Translations under genes and position numbers: made by a program
Part shown: positions 1 to 8,299 of the stretch, one piece after another
Layout of the letters: every line of letters starts with the position of its first letter
How positions within the stretch are numbered: position 1 is the first letter of the stretch
From: Endobugula sp047636495
GTDB lineage: Bacteria > Pseudomonadota > Gammaproteobacteria > Pseudomonadales > Cellvibrionaceae
Direction: 5' to 3'
NCBI GenBank assembly: GCA_047636495.1
Contig: JBLILH010000018.1
Coordinates: 1 to 64,000 of the forward strand
Length of the DNA stretch: 64,000 nt
Notes under the pieces: model-generated
Databases searched by the model: none
What the model was told of the DNA's origin: nothing
The model's input: only the letters and a program-made list of their open reading frames with translations

Positions 1-362
1 AAAGAGTAAAGTTCGCTGCTTGATCGGCTAAAGCAAACCTAAAGCCAAAATCAAATAGATGTTGAAGGAATACTTACGCTTAAAAATTGCGAATCAAAAC
101 CCTTTCTGGTCAATTTTTGATCTGCACAGGGGTGCGATCAAAAATTAGCCAACCGAGTCCACTGTGTATCAAGATATTTTTGATGATAAATTGGTCGCCC
201 TTTCGAAAAGACGAGGTTTTCGGTCAGGCACTAGTTAGCAACCACTTGGTAACCTGCATCATAATAGCGTAGTTCCACCATCCAAAAGCCCACACCAAAT
301 AATGAGGAAATACAGATTGCGCTAAGCCAGTGAAAAGCGTTGGCGATAGAGCCGTAATCTTG
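1..362. other. gene-poor left edge with a hairpin
   Basis: No convincing coding sequence is seen here; the only open frame of note (87-272) has no clear ribosome binding site and an unremarkable product. The one structured item is an inverted repeat at 112-146: AATTTTTGATC pairs with GATCAAAAATT and the inner GCAC pairs with GTGC, leaving one bulged T and a four-base loop. It is not followed by a T-run on the plus strand, so it is not a clear terminator in that direction. In pseudomonads a yebC-type gene would precede ruvC; none is present within this window. Confidence 0.5.
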
Positions 363-530
363 CTAGGAGCCTGTCGGACTTAGGGGATCGTAGCGAGGCA
401 GTGAGAAATTGAGGGCATTTTTTCGATCATTTGAGGCGAATAGTGAGCCTATTTAACGAAAATGATCGGAAAAATACACCAATTTCCCGCTGCCGCAGTA
501 GATTCCTCCTAAGTCCGACAGGCTCCTAGG
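363..530. mobile_element. Foldback MITE, copy 1
   Basis: The element is 168 bp and bounded by CTAG on both sides. Its ends are perfect inverted repeats of about 22 bp (inner part GAGCCTGTCGGACTTAG). Similarity continues inward: the left arm has GGCAGTGAGAAATT and CGATCATTT, and the reverse complement of the right arm has GGCAGCGGGAAATT and CGATCATTT, so nearly the whole element can fold into one long hairpin. It has no open reading frame. A second copy lies at 40880-40979 and one matching end at 46680-46710. The CTAG flanks fit a 4-bp palindromic target duplication, as made by some IS5/IS1182-like transposases; that parentage is inference. Confidence 0.8.
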
Positions 531-732
531 TATTTTTAAGCATAAATACATTAGTCAGTGGTTAAAAATGGAGCTGATTTTACGTCGCTCACGTGAAGAT
601 TTTGGGCTTTAGAAAGAAATTCAATGAAATGTCTCTCTATTATTCAGCAAGGTATTTACATGGATGCGATATACGATAAGCTGTTGTCTTCAGTCTGAAT
701 GATATTTTATTAAACGATGCAAAGGGTTATAT

Positions 733-921
733 ATGTCAGTTAAAGAAACTGCTCTCTCCGTGATTAATGCAATAAATGACAATGCAGATTGGTCTGATGT
801 CAAGAGTGCCATTAAAGAAGCCGCGCGCCAAGATGGGGACGATGTTAGAGCCGATATCACGGCTGCTGCAGTTGTTTGCTTGGTCATGGTTGCGGGCCTA
901 GCATACTGGCTAGCGGGTTAA
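733..921 (+). CDS. Small predicted single-pass membrane protein (62 aa)
   Basis: I do not recognise this protein. Residues 1-40 are an acidic, helix-prone soluble segment; residues 41-60 form a clear hydrophobic helix (ITAAAVVCLVMVAGLAYWLA), which suggests a C-terminal tail anchor in the inner membrane. An AAAGGG sequence sits a few bases before the ATG. It lies alone about 145 bp upstream of ruvC on the same strand. The opposite strand also carries an open frame (690-887), but with weaker start signals and no membrane-protein logic. It is probably a real small gene; function unknown. Confidence 0.6.
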   Translation: MSVKETALSVINAINDNADWSDVKSAIKEAARQDGDDVRADITAAAVVCLVMVAGLAYWLAG

Positions 922-1065
922 GCGCTAATCATTACGTTTATTAAATTGAAAAGTGAATAAGTCTGTCGTCAAACACATGCGAATAGCGGGTAAATTGTCT
1001 GCTTGACCTTTACTGTCTATCGCTAGATACTAACACTACTGGATAAAAAAACAGTAGGGGGCATC

Positions 1066-1584
1066 TTGTCATTAATTCTAGGTATCGACCCAGGTTCCTG
1101 TAAAACAGGCTTTGGGATTATCAATAGCGTAGGTAACCAATGCGAGTATGTCGCCAGTGGTGTCATACGCCTAAAAAAAGATACCTTACCCGAGCGCCTA
1201 AAAGTGATTTTTCATAGCGTTTGCGAAGTCATAGAGGAATATTGCCCGCAACAAGTGGCTATCGAGCAAGTCTTTATGGCAAAGAATGCCTCGTCAGCGC
1301 TAAAACTGGGTCAGGCCAGAGGTGCTGCGATTGTCGCCGCAGTGAGCCATAATTTAGAAGTGGCTGAATATGAAGCTAAAAAAATTAAACAATCGGTGGT
1401 CGGCAATGGCAATGCTGATAAGACTCAGGTGCAGCATATGGTAAAACAACTACTTAAATTATCGGGTACGCCACAAGAAGACGCTGCTGATGCGTTGGCC
1501 GTAGCGCTTTGCCATGCTAATACTTACCGACATATGCTGGCCGTTTCACAAGCTACACATTTTAGAAGAGGGCGTATGGTGTGA
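1066..1584 (+). CDS. ruvC: RuvC Holliday-junction resolvase
   Basis: RuvC is the dimeric, metal-dependent endonuclease that cuts Holliday junctions symmetrically during recombinational repair, working with the RuvAB motor. The 172 residues match the usual length. The four acidic catalytic residues are present: Asp8 in LGIDPG, Glu67 in IEQVF, and Asp139 and Asp142 in EDAADALAVA. The start is TTG, supported by AGTAGGGGGC just upstream and by the family N-terminus. The stop overlaps the ruvA start in a GTGA, so ruvC and ruvA are translationally coupled. No LexA-type box was identified upstream. Confidence 0.97.
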   Translation: MSLILGIDPGSCKTGFGIINSVGNQCEYVASGVIRLKKDTLPERLKVIFHSVCEVIEEYCPQQVAIEQVFMAKNASSALKLGQARGAAIVAAVSHNLEVAEYEAKKIKQSVVGNGNADKTQVQHMVKQLLKLSGTPQEDAADALAVALCHANTYRHMLAVSQATHFRRGRMV

Positions 1585-2204
1585 TTGGACGTTTATCGGG
1601 AGTATTAATTGAAAAACAAGCACCGTATTTATTAATCGATGTGGCGGGTGTTGGCTATGAAGTTCAAGCGCCAATGACCAGTTTTTACCCTCTACCGGCA
1701 ACGGGAGAAAAGGTCATACTGCATACTCATCTATCCGTTAGTGAAAATGCGCATCAGTTATTTGCTTTTTACACGCTAGACGAGCGTTTATTATTTCGTG
1801 TCTTAATCAAGGTCAGTGGCGTGGGTCCTAAAATGGCGTTAGCCATACTGTCAGGAATGCCTGTCGACGAATTTGTTCACTGTGTGAAAAGCGATAATGT
1901 GGCGACATTGGTTCGTGTGCCTGGGGTGGGTAAAAAAACGGCCGAACGGTTAATTATTGAAGTGAAAGATCGCTTAGATGATTTGTTCGATAAAACGGTT
2001 GGTGGGGCGGTTCACGCTTCAGTCGATAGCCCTTTGTCGATGTCGATTTCAAATGCAGTGATTACCGACGCAGAGAGTGCATTAATTGCCCTAGGATATA
2101 AGCCAGTATCAGCAGCACAAATGATCAGCGCAGCACAAAAGGTAGAAATGGTAACGACTAGTGAAGCGCTGATTCGACTCGCATTAAAAAGTGCTAATCA
2201 ATAG
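1581..2204 (+). CDS. ruvA: RuvA Holliday-junction recognition subunit
   Basis: RuvA tetramers bind the four-way junction and load the RuvB motor. The 207 residues show the three expected parts: an N-terminal OB-fold (MIGRLSGVL to about residue 65), a central helix-hairpin-helix region with VSGVGPKMALAIL and VPGVGKKTAERLIIE, and a C-terminal helical domain after a Ser/Asp-rich linker that contacts RuvB (EALIALGYKPVSAAQMI). The GTG start overlaps the ruvC stop. A gap of about 110 bp then separates it from ruvB. Confidence 0.97.
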   Translation: MIGRLSGVLIEKQAPYLLIDVAGVGYEVQAPMTSFYPLPATGEKVILHTHLSVSENAHQLFAFYTLDERLLFRVLIKVSGVGPKMALAILSGMPVDEFVHCVKSDNVATLVRVPGVGKKTAERLIIEVKDRLDDLFDKTVGGAVHASVDSPLSMSISNAVITDAESALIALGYKPVSAAQMISAAQKVEMVTTSEALIRLALKSANQ

Positions 2205-2316
2205 TGGCTAGTCATCGGTATCAAGTAATAAAACAAAGCAATGATATAAAAACCTAACCACATAAAAAGCCAATATCATAAATAGCTATCGTAATTATCG
2301 GTCGTTATAACGAGGC

Positions 2317-3381
2317 ATGAAGAGTACCGCGGCAATGATAGAAAAAGACAATTTGCAGGCAGAGCGTATTATCGCTCCTGTCGCAAAGCCCATGGAAGAA
2401 AATCAAGATAGAGCGATTCGCCCAAAAACATTGGCCGATTATATTGGTCAGCCGCGTGTGCGCGAGCAAATGGAGATCTTTATTCAGGCAGCGAAAAAGC
2501 GAGGAGAGCCTCTCGACCACACCTTGGTATTTGGCCCGCCGGGTTTAGGTAAAACCACCTTAGCAAATATTATTGCCAATGAAATGGGTGTGCAAGTTAC
2601 CACAACATCTGGCCCAGTTATCGAAAAAGCAGGTGATTTGGCGGCATTATTGACTAATCTGCAAGCAGGTGACGTACTATTTATCGATGAAATTCATCGT
2701 TTGAGTCCAGCGATAGAGGAAGTGTTATATCCTGCAATGGAAGACTACCAATTAGATATTATGATTGGTGAAGGCCCAGCTGCACGTTCTATTAAACTGG
2801 ATTTACCGCCGTTTACCCTCGTTGGAGCGACCACCCGAGCAGGTCTGTTAACTTCACCACTAAGAGACCGGTTTGGTATTGTGCAGCGTTTGGAATTTTA
2901 TAATATACCTGATTTGACCTACATCGTTGGGCGTTCGGCTCGTTTGTTGGGTGTCGAAATGGATGAAGGGGGCGCGACCGAAATAGCGAAACGTTCTCGC
3001 GGCACTCCGCGTATCGCTAACCGATTACTGCGTCGCGTACGGGACTATGCAGAAGTTAAAGCGAATGGCGATGTGACCCAAGCAATCGCAGATGCAGCGC
3101 TGAATATGCTGAGCGTTGATCAGCATGGTTTTGATACTATGGATAGGCGCTTATTATTAGCCATGATCGAAAAGTTTGGTGGTGGGCCCGTCGGGGTGGA
3201 AAGTTTAGCTGCCGCCATTAGTGAAGAACGCGATACCATTGAGGATGTATTAGAGCCTTATCTAATACAACAAGGGTATATGGCAAGAACACCTCGTGGC
3301 CGAGTTGTGACTCAGTTAGCTTACGATCACTTCTCTATTATCTCCCCAGCATCGTCAAATATCTCAACTTCTATTCAGTAA
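2317..3381 (+). CDS. ruvB: RuvB Holliday-junction branch-migration ATPase
   Basis: RuvB is the AAA+ hexameric motor that drives branch migration on RuvA-bound junctions. Walker A is GPPGLGKTT (about residues 73-81), Walker B is LFIDEIHR (Asp124, Glu125), and sensor and winged-helix regions follow (GATTRAG, RGTPRIANRLLRR, EPYLIQQGYMARTPRGR). The start is uncertain. The ATG at 2317 has GAGG only one base upstream, while the ATG at 2335 (MIEKDN, as the family usually begins) has GAAGAG at about 10 bases. The shorter form, 348 aa, is therefore quite possible. Confidence 0.97.
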   Translation: MKSTAAMIEKDNLQAERIIAPVAKPMEENQDRAIRPKTLADYIGQPRVREQMEIFIQAAKKRGEPLDHTLVFGPPGLGKTTLANIIANEMGVQVTTTSGPVIEKAGDLAALLTNLQAGDVLFIDEIHRLSPAIEEVLYPAMEDYQLDIMIGEGPAARSIKLDLPPFTLVGATTRAGLLTSPLRDRFGIVQRLEFYNIPDLTYIVGRSARLLGVEMDEGGATEIAKRSRGTPRIANRLLRRVRDYAEVKANGDVTQAIADAALNMLSVDQHGFDTMDRRLLLAMIEKFGGGPVGVESLAAAISEERDTIEDVLEPYLIQQGYMARTPRGRVVTQLAYDHFSIISPASSNISTSIQ

Positions 3382-3541
3382 CTAACACGGCATGAGCTCT
3401 TTGCACGCAAGAGCGAGCTTATGTGTATGCCGTTAAGTGGCACCGAGGTAAGCGACCGATTGAGTCCGTTTTTCCTTGATCTCCCTTGAGGGGTAAACGC
3501 AGCATGAAAGTAAAATGGTTTTCGCGCAAAGGTCTTAGTCT

Positions 3542-3943
3542 ATGAGTAACGATTTTCAGCATCCTATTAGAGTATATATCGAAGATACTGATGCAGGCGG
3601 TATTGTTTATTACGTCAACTACCTTAAGTTTATTGAGCGCAGTCGTACTGAACTGCTACGTTCATTAGGCTTTGGTAAAACCGCGATATTAGAAGAGGGA
3701 TTGCTATTAGTCGTACAGAGTATTGAAGCGCAATACCTGGCGCCAGCAAGGCTGGATGACGAAATTATCGCTTCTGCCACAGTGAAAAAATTAGCTAAAA
3801 GTTATATCGTGTTTGAGCAGCAAGTCCGGCGCGATGGACAAATTTTGTGCGTTGCTACGGCCAAAATAGCATGCGTTAATAGCCAAATGAAGCCAACGGC
3901 TTTACCCGCCCACCTGCATCGATCTATCAATAGCTTGCTGTAA
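3542..3943 (+). CDS. ybgC: YbgC-type acyl-CoA thioesterase of the tol-pal cluster
   Basis: This is a hot-dog fold thioesterase of 133 residues. The family signature EDTDAGGIVYYVNYLKFIERSRTE is at residues 14-37 with the catalytic Asp at about position 17. In other proteobacteria YbgC hydrolyses short acyl-CoAs and is genetically tied to the Tol-Pal system, possibly through phospholipid metabolism. It comes first in the tol cluster, about 180 bp upstream of tolQ. The AUG has AAAGGTC some 10 bases upstream. Confidence 0.95.
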   Translation: MSNDFQHPIRVYIEDTDAGGIVYYVNYLKFIERSRTELLRSLGFGKTAILEEGLLLVVQSIEAQYLAPARLDDEIIASATVKKLAKSYIVFEQQVRRDGQILCVATAKIACVNSQMKPTALPAHLHRSINSLL

Positions 3944-4124
3944 TACGATTGTTGGCATGTTTATCATTGTATTTTTGGCTATTTCCACACACAAATAAAA
4001 CCTCTCATGGTAGAGTTAGACCTAAAAAAACAATCGACTAATTCTGCGTCATTGTCCGGTGTTTTTTGTTGCCGTTACAGAACTTATTGATCCGTCAGTT
4101 CCTTACACATAAGGCCAATACTTT

Positions 4125-4814
4125 ATGACCACTCCTGATAATACCTTATCGATATATAGCCTCATTGCTGAGGCGAGTTTATTAGTACAATTCGTTATGT
4201 TGATTTTATTTCTTGCTTCAGTTATTTCTTGGGTAATGATTATTCAACGTGCGTCTTATCAGCGTCGCGTTAAAAGAGCCTTAGATGATTTTGAGGATCA
4301 ATTTTGGTCAGGTGTCGACCTTACACAACTGTATCGCCGTGGTAACGAACTGGCTACTCAAGGTAAAGTTGAAGGTGTCGAAATGATTTTTAGAGCGGGT
4401 TATAAGGAGTTTTCGCGTTTACGCCAGCAAGAAAACGTTGATGGCGTTACGATCATGGATGGAGTGCAGCGTGCCATGCGCGTTGCAATGGCACGCGAAA
4501 AAGAAAAGTTGGATGCGAATTTGCCTTTTTTGGCCAGTGTGGCATCGGTGAGCCCTTATATTGGTCTATTTGGAACTGTTTGGGGGATTATGAATTCTTT
4601 TAGAGGGTTGGCAAATGCGACCCAAGCAACGCTGGCAACTGTTGCACCAGGTATATCGGAGGCGTTGATTGCTACAGCGATGGGTCTATTTGCGGCTATC
4701 CCCGCAGTGTTGGCTTATAATCGTTTCTCGGCAAGAGCTGAGACGCTAGCAAACAGTTATGATACTTTCGCTGAAGAGTTTATTTCTATTCTCCAGCGTC
4801 AGCTGCACCGGTAA
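4125..4814 (+). CDS. tolQ: TolQ inner-membrane proton-channel subunit
   Basis: TolQ forms the pentameric part of the TolQR proton-driven motor that energises TolA across the periplasm, keeps the outer membrane tethered and aids constriction at division. The protein (229 aa) has the MotA/ExbB layout: one transmembrane helix at about residues 16-38, a cytoplasmic loop (residues 40-135), then two helices containing SVSPYIGLFGTVWGIM and a second Gly/Ala-rich segment (IATAMGLFAAIPAVLAYN). AAGG lies 10 bases before the ATG. tolR begins six bases after its stop. Confidence 0.97.
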   Translation: MTTPDNTLSIYSLIAEASLLVQFVMLILFLASVISWVMIIQRASYQRRVKRALDDFEDQFWSGVDLTQLYRRGNELATQGKVEGVEMIFRAGYKEFSRLRQQENVDGVTIMDGVQRAMRVAMAREKEKLDANLPFLASVASVSPYIGLFGTVWGIMNSFRGLANATQATLATVAPGISEALIATAMGLFAAIPAVLAYNRFSARAETLANSYDTFAEEFISILQRQLHR

Positions 4815-4820
4815 TTTCTG

Positions 4821-5249
4821 ATGAGTTATCAAAAGCCCCTGCGCACCAAAAAAAAACCAATGGCTGAAATTAACGTCGTTCCTTATATCGACGTGATGTT
4901 GGTTCTGCTTATTATTTTTATGGTGACTGCACCATTGTTGTTGCAAGGTGTACAAGTTGATCTGCCGCAGGCAAATTCGGCGCCCACGCCAAATCAAGAA
5001 GAGCCTTTAGTCATATCGGTTGATGCGCAAAATAATTACTATATCAACGTCGGTGATGATGAAAAGTCAGTAAAACCTTTATCCGATATCACCGCTCAAG
5101 TCACAAAAGTACTGCGAGTAAAGCCCCAAACACCTATTTTAGTCTGGGGTGATAGATCCGTGCCTTATGGTACTGTTGTTGCGCTAATGACCCGTTTACA
5201 AAACGCAGGTGCCGAATCGGTAGGCCTAGTGACTGAGCCTGCTAGATAA
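4821..5249 (+). CDS. tolR: TolR inner-membrane motor subunit
   Basis: TolR is the ExbD/MotB-like partner of TolQ. It has a short basic cytoplasmic tail (KPLRTKKKP), a single transmembrane helix at about residues 22-41 with the proton-carrying Asp in YIDVMLVLLIIFMV, and a periplasmic domain ending at residue 142. The N-terminal motif PMAEINVVPYIDV is the usual ExbD/TolR signature. The gene is six bases after tolQ and 35 bases before tolA, consistent with one operon. Confidence 0.97.
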   Translation: MSYQKPLRTKKKPMAEINVVPYIDVMLVLLIIFMVTAPLLLQGVQVDLPQANSAPTPNQEEPLVISVDAQNNYYINVGDDEKSVKPLSDITAQVTKVLRVKPQTPILVWGDRSVPYGTVVALMTRLQNAGAESVGLVTEPAR

Positions 5250-5284
5250 TATATGTTAAATATTATTGTAATGAGGTCAGTTGA

Positions 5285-6136
5285 ATGAGGTCATATGGTG
5301 TAGCAATCATTTTTAGTGTTATTGGCCATGGCGTACTAGTGTGGCTGGTGGTGTTAGGCTGGTCGGTCGCGACAGAAAAGACGATCATCAACAAGCCAAA
5401 CTATATTAAAGCCACGTTGGTTGAGTTCGAGCCAAAAACTAAGCCAATTAAGTCGGTTGTGCAAGAGAGTAAACCACCTACGCTCGACAATACTCAAAAA
5501 CAGCAAGACGCAGCAAAGGAAAAACGCCAGCAGCAAGCTGAGAAACGGAAGTCAGAGCAAAAAAAGAGAGAACAAAAAAAAGCGGCTGAAGAAAAAGTGC
5601 ATAAAAATCAGTTAGCTAAAAAGCGAGAAGAAGATAAAAAGAAAGCAGACGCTAAGCGAAAAAAACAAGAACAGATCAAGCAACAAAAACAACAAAAGCA
5701 ACAAAAAGAAGAGGAAGAGCTGCGGAAGGCGGTGTTACAAAAAGAAGCTGAAGAAGAGCGTAAGCGCGATTTAGATAAACGTATTAATGCTGAGAAAGCA
5801 CGGATTGAAGAGGCAGAGCAGGCCGCAAACGATGAGGAGCTAGTTGCCGCTTACGGTAATATCATTAATGAAAAAGTCAGTGCTAATTGGAGTCGACCCG
5901 CCTCTGCGCGTAATGGTATGAGTGCTTTAGTGCGGATACAGCTGGTGCCCACGGGAAAAGTGATAAATGTCAGTGTTGCAGAAAGTAGCGGTGATCTAGC
6001 ATTTGACCGCGCTGCTGTGCTGGCGGTCAACAAAGCAGATAGTTTTCCCGCGCTGCAAAATATGCCGAATCACGTTTTTGAGAAAAACTTCCGTGTTTTC
6101 ACCTTATATTTTAAACCAGAGGATTTGAGACAGTGA
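5285..6136 (+). CDS. tolA: TolA periplasm-spanning protein
   Basis: TolA links the TolQR motor to TolB and Pal. Residues 6-28 form the N-terminal membrane anchor. Residues of about 60-185 are an extremely Lys/Glu/Gln/Ala-rich helical rod with many KK, QQ and EE runs. Residues from about 190 form the globular C-terminal domain (ARNGMSALVRIQLVPTG, then SSGDLAFDRAAVLAV) that contacts TolB and Pal. At 283 residues it is shorter than E. coli TolA because the rod is short. GAGG lies upstream of the ATG. The stop overlaps the proposed tolB start. Confidence 0.95.
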   Translation: MRSYGVAIIFSVIGHGVLVWLVVLGWSVATEKTIINKPNYIKATLVEFEPKTKPIKSVVQESKPPTLDNTQKQQDAAKEKRQQQAEKRKSEQKKREQKKAAEEKVHKNQLAKKREEDKKKADAKRKKQEQIKQQKQQKQQKEEEELRKAVLQKEAEEERKRDLDKRINAEKARIEEAEQAANDEELVAAYGNIINEKVSANWSRPASARNGMSALVRIQLVPTGKVINVSVAESSGDLAFDRAAVLAVNKADSFPALQNMPNHVFEKNFRVFTLYFKPEDLRQ

Positions 6137-7416
6137 GATTAATGAAAGCTTTATTAATAGGTGCTATATTATTTTCATCGTTTGCTCATGCAGAGTTGAC
6201 AATACAGATTTCTAGGGGTGTCGATAATCCAACGGTCATTAGCGTAGTGCCATTTCATTATTCTGGTGTTGGCGCGTTAACCGAAGACGTTGCTAAAGTC
6301 GTATCGAACGATTTGCGCCGTAGTGGCCAATTTTCAACAATCGACCACAATAATATGTTGTCGTTGCCATCTCTTCCTGAAAATGTAGTATATCGAGATT
6401 GGCGTTTGCTCGGGAGTGAATATCTAGTGATCGGCGATATTTCGCCTAGTGGTGCTGGCTACCAACTGGTGTTTTCTTTGTTCGATGTGGTCAGTCAAAA
6501 AAGCATTGTTTTTAACGAGGCTATTGTGGTTTCTGCAGATGGCCTACGGGATATGGCGCACCACGTTAGTGATGTAATCTATGAAGCGATTACGGGTATT
6601 CGGGGTGCATTTTCGACAGATATTATCTATGTTGAGCAGCACTCAAGTGATCGGTATCAATTAATACGTGCGGATATGGACGGTGCGCGGCCGCAAATAT
6701 TGTTAAAATCGTCCGAACCTATTCTTTCTCCCTCATGGTCGCCCGATGCAAAATCGGTGGTGTATGTATCATTTGAAACGGGTCGCCCCGCTATTTTTAA
6801 GCAAGACCTGCAAACAGGTCTGCGTGAGCAGCTGACTAATTTCACTGGTTTAAATAGTGCCCCAGCGTGGTCTCCTAACGGCAAAAAATTGGCTTTAGTG
6901 CTATCAAAAGATGGCAACCCTGAAATATATACACTTGATTTAGCTACCAAGCAGCTTGCTCGTATAACCACGCACTTCTCGATCGATACGGAGCCCACGT
7001 GGACGGCTGACGGGCAGAGTATTATTTTCACTTCTAATCGGGGAGGTAAACCACAAATCTATATCGCGTCGATCACCCAAGGATACCCTCAACGATTAAC
7101 CTTTGAAGGCGAATACAATGCCCGAGCGCAGCTCACGCCAGATGGCAAAAGTATTGTGATGGTGCATCAACGCGAAGGCGTTTTTCATATTGCCACACAA
7201 GATCTAGCAACCGGTACGGTGAAAGTGTTAACAACAGAAGGTCGTCTTGATGAGTCGCCTAGTATCGCTCCAAATGGAGCATCATTGATCTACGCTACAA
7301 AATTAGGCGGTAAAGGTATTTTGGCCAGCGTGTCACTAGATGCAGGCAGTCGCTTTAATTTACCTTCAACGTCTGGCGATGTAAGAGAACCTGCATGGTC
7401 ACCGTTCCTCAAATGA
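6133..7416 (+). CDS. tolB: TolB periplasmic beta-propeller
   Basis: TolB is the soluble periplasmic protein that binds Pal and is pulled off by energised TolA. A signal peptide is obvious (MKALLIGAILFSSFAHA, cleavage after AHA). After an N-terminal domain (to about residue 160) come WD40-like PD40 blades with repeated SPSWSPDAKSVVYVS, APAWSPNGKKLALVL and EPTWTADGQSIIFTS units, forming the C-terminal propeller. Start: GTG at 6133 overlaps the tolA stop in a GTGA; the ATG at 6142 is the alternative and leaves the signal peptide intact. Confidence 0.96.
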   Translation: MRLMKALLIGAILFSSFAHAELTIQISRGVDNPTVISVVPFHYSGVGALTEDVAKVVSNDLRRSGQFSTIDHNNMLSLPSLPENVVYRDWRLLGSEYLVIGDISPSGAGYQLVFSLFDVVSQKSIVFNEAIVVSADGLRDMAHHVSDVIYEAITGIRGAFSTDIIYVEQHSSDRYQLIRADMDGARPQILLKSSEPILSPSWSPDAKSVVYVSFETGRPAIFKQDLQTGLREQLTNFTGLNSAPAWSPNGKKLALVLSKDGNPEIYTLDLATKQLARITTHFSIDTEPTWTADGQSIIFTSNRGGKPQIYIASITQGYPQRLTFEGEYNARAQLTPDGKSIVMVHQREGVFHIATQDLATGTVKVLTTEGRLDESPSIAPNGASLIYATKLGGKGILASVSLDAGSRFNLPSTSGDVREPAWSPFLK

Positions 7417-7652
7417 TATGTGTCCCGACTAAAATGCTATGGTAGAGTGCTCAGGCCAACAACCGATTAAACACACCTTTGTAACGTTTATAAGGTGTAG
7501 CGTAGGTGTTGGACATCGATGGCTATTGAAACTAATCTGTCATCAGTGCACACTATAGTGTTGCCCTTGTAATGTGGTATTATCGTTTTTTTAGCAAAAT
7601 GTAAAAAATGTAAACACTACCGTACCTAAAACTGTTAATTTTGGAGAAAATC

Positions 7653-8180
7653 ATGTTAAGCACCATCACTTTAGTTAAAATTATAAAGACAACATCTATT
7701 ATCTTAGCGGCGGCACTATTTTTAACCGCATGCTCTAGCTCTTCTACAAAAGATACAGGCACCACTACAGCCACTACAGCCACTACAGCATCTAACAATT
7801 TGCCAGCACCTGTTGTTACAACAGGTTCAAATACGGGTAATGTAAAAGAAGGCGTGGTCGCACCTAAAGCAAACACTTTTTACTTTGACTTCGATTCTTC
7901 AGTATTGCGTGCTGATTCACGGGCATTGCTAGATTCTCATGCCGTCGCACTTAAGGCTAAACCCCGTGCAGTTCGTTTAGAAGGCCATGCAGATGAACGT
8001 GGTACTCGTGAATACAACATTGCTTTGGGTGAGCGTCGTGCACAAGCAGTCCGCGCTTATTTACTGTCTCGCGGTATTACATCATCGTTGGAAGTGATTA
8101 GCTATGGTGAAGAAAAGCCAGCCGTTAACGAGTCGAACGATTATGCCCACCAGCAAAACCGTCGAGTTCAAATTAAGTAA
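7653..8180 (+). CDS. pal: Pal peptidoglycan-associated lipoprotein
   Basis: Pal anchors the outer membrane to peptidoglycan. The start is ATG 7653, because GGAG sits six bases upstream; an upstream in-frame TTG at 7641 lies inside that ribosome binding site. A lipoprotein signal ends at lipobox LTAC with Cys27. A Thr/Ala linker follows that is encoded by three tandem 9-bp ACTACAGCC-type units. The OmpA-like domain (from about residue 75) contains FYFDFDSS, LEGHADERGTREYN and LGERRAQAVRAYL, the diaminopimelate-binding signature. The product is 175 aa, close to the family norm. Confidence 0.97.
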   Translation: MLSTITLVKIIKTTSIILAAALFLTACSSSSTKDTGTTTATTATTASNNLPAPVVTTGSNTGNVKEGVVAPKANTFYFDFDSSVLRADSRALLDSHAVALKAKPRAVRLEGHADERGTREYNIALGERRAQAVRAYLLSRGITSSLEVISYGEEKPAVNESNDYAHQQNRRVQIK

Positions 8181-8192
8181 GACGTTCCATCA

Positions 8193-8226
8193 TTTAAGTC
8201 GCCATTTTATGGCGACTTAAATTTAA
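8193..8226 (+). terminator. Hairpin terminator after pal
   Basis: A perfect 13-bp stem (TTTAAGTCGCCAT against ATGGCGACTTAAA, arms 8193-8205 and 8209-8221) has a TTT loop and starts 13 bases after the pal stop. Only a short T tract follows, so read-through to cpoB is possible. Confidence 0.65.
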
Positions 8227-8299
8227 CCCCCTCCCTCTTTGTTCATTGTTTGCAACTGATCTCATTATTTTCTTTCTTTTTTGATCTTGGTGGCCTCCC

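Noticed and set aside
87..272. 61-aa open frame at the left edge
   Set aside because: No ribosome binding site, no recognisable domain, and it runs over the hairpin; it looks like chance.
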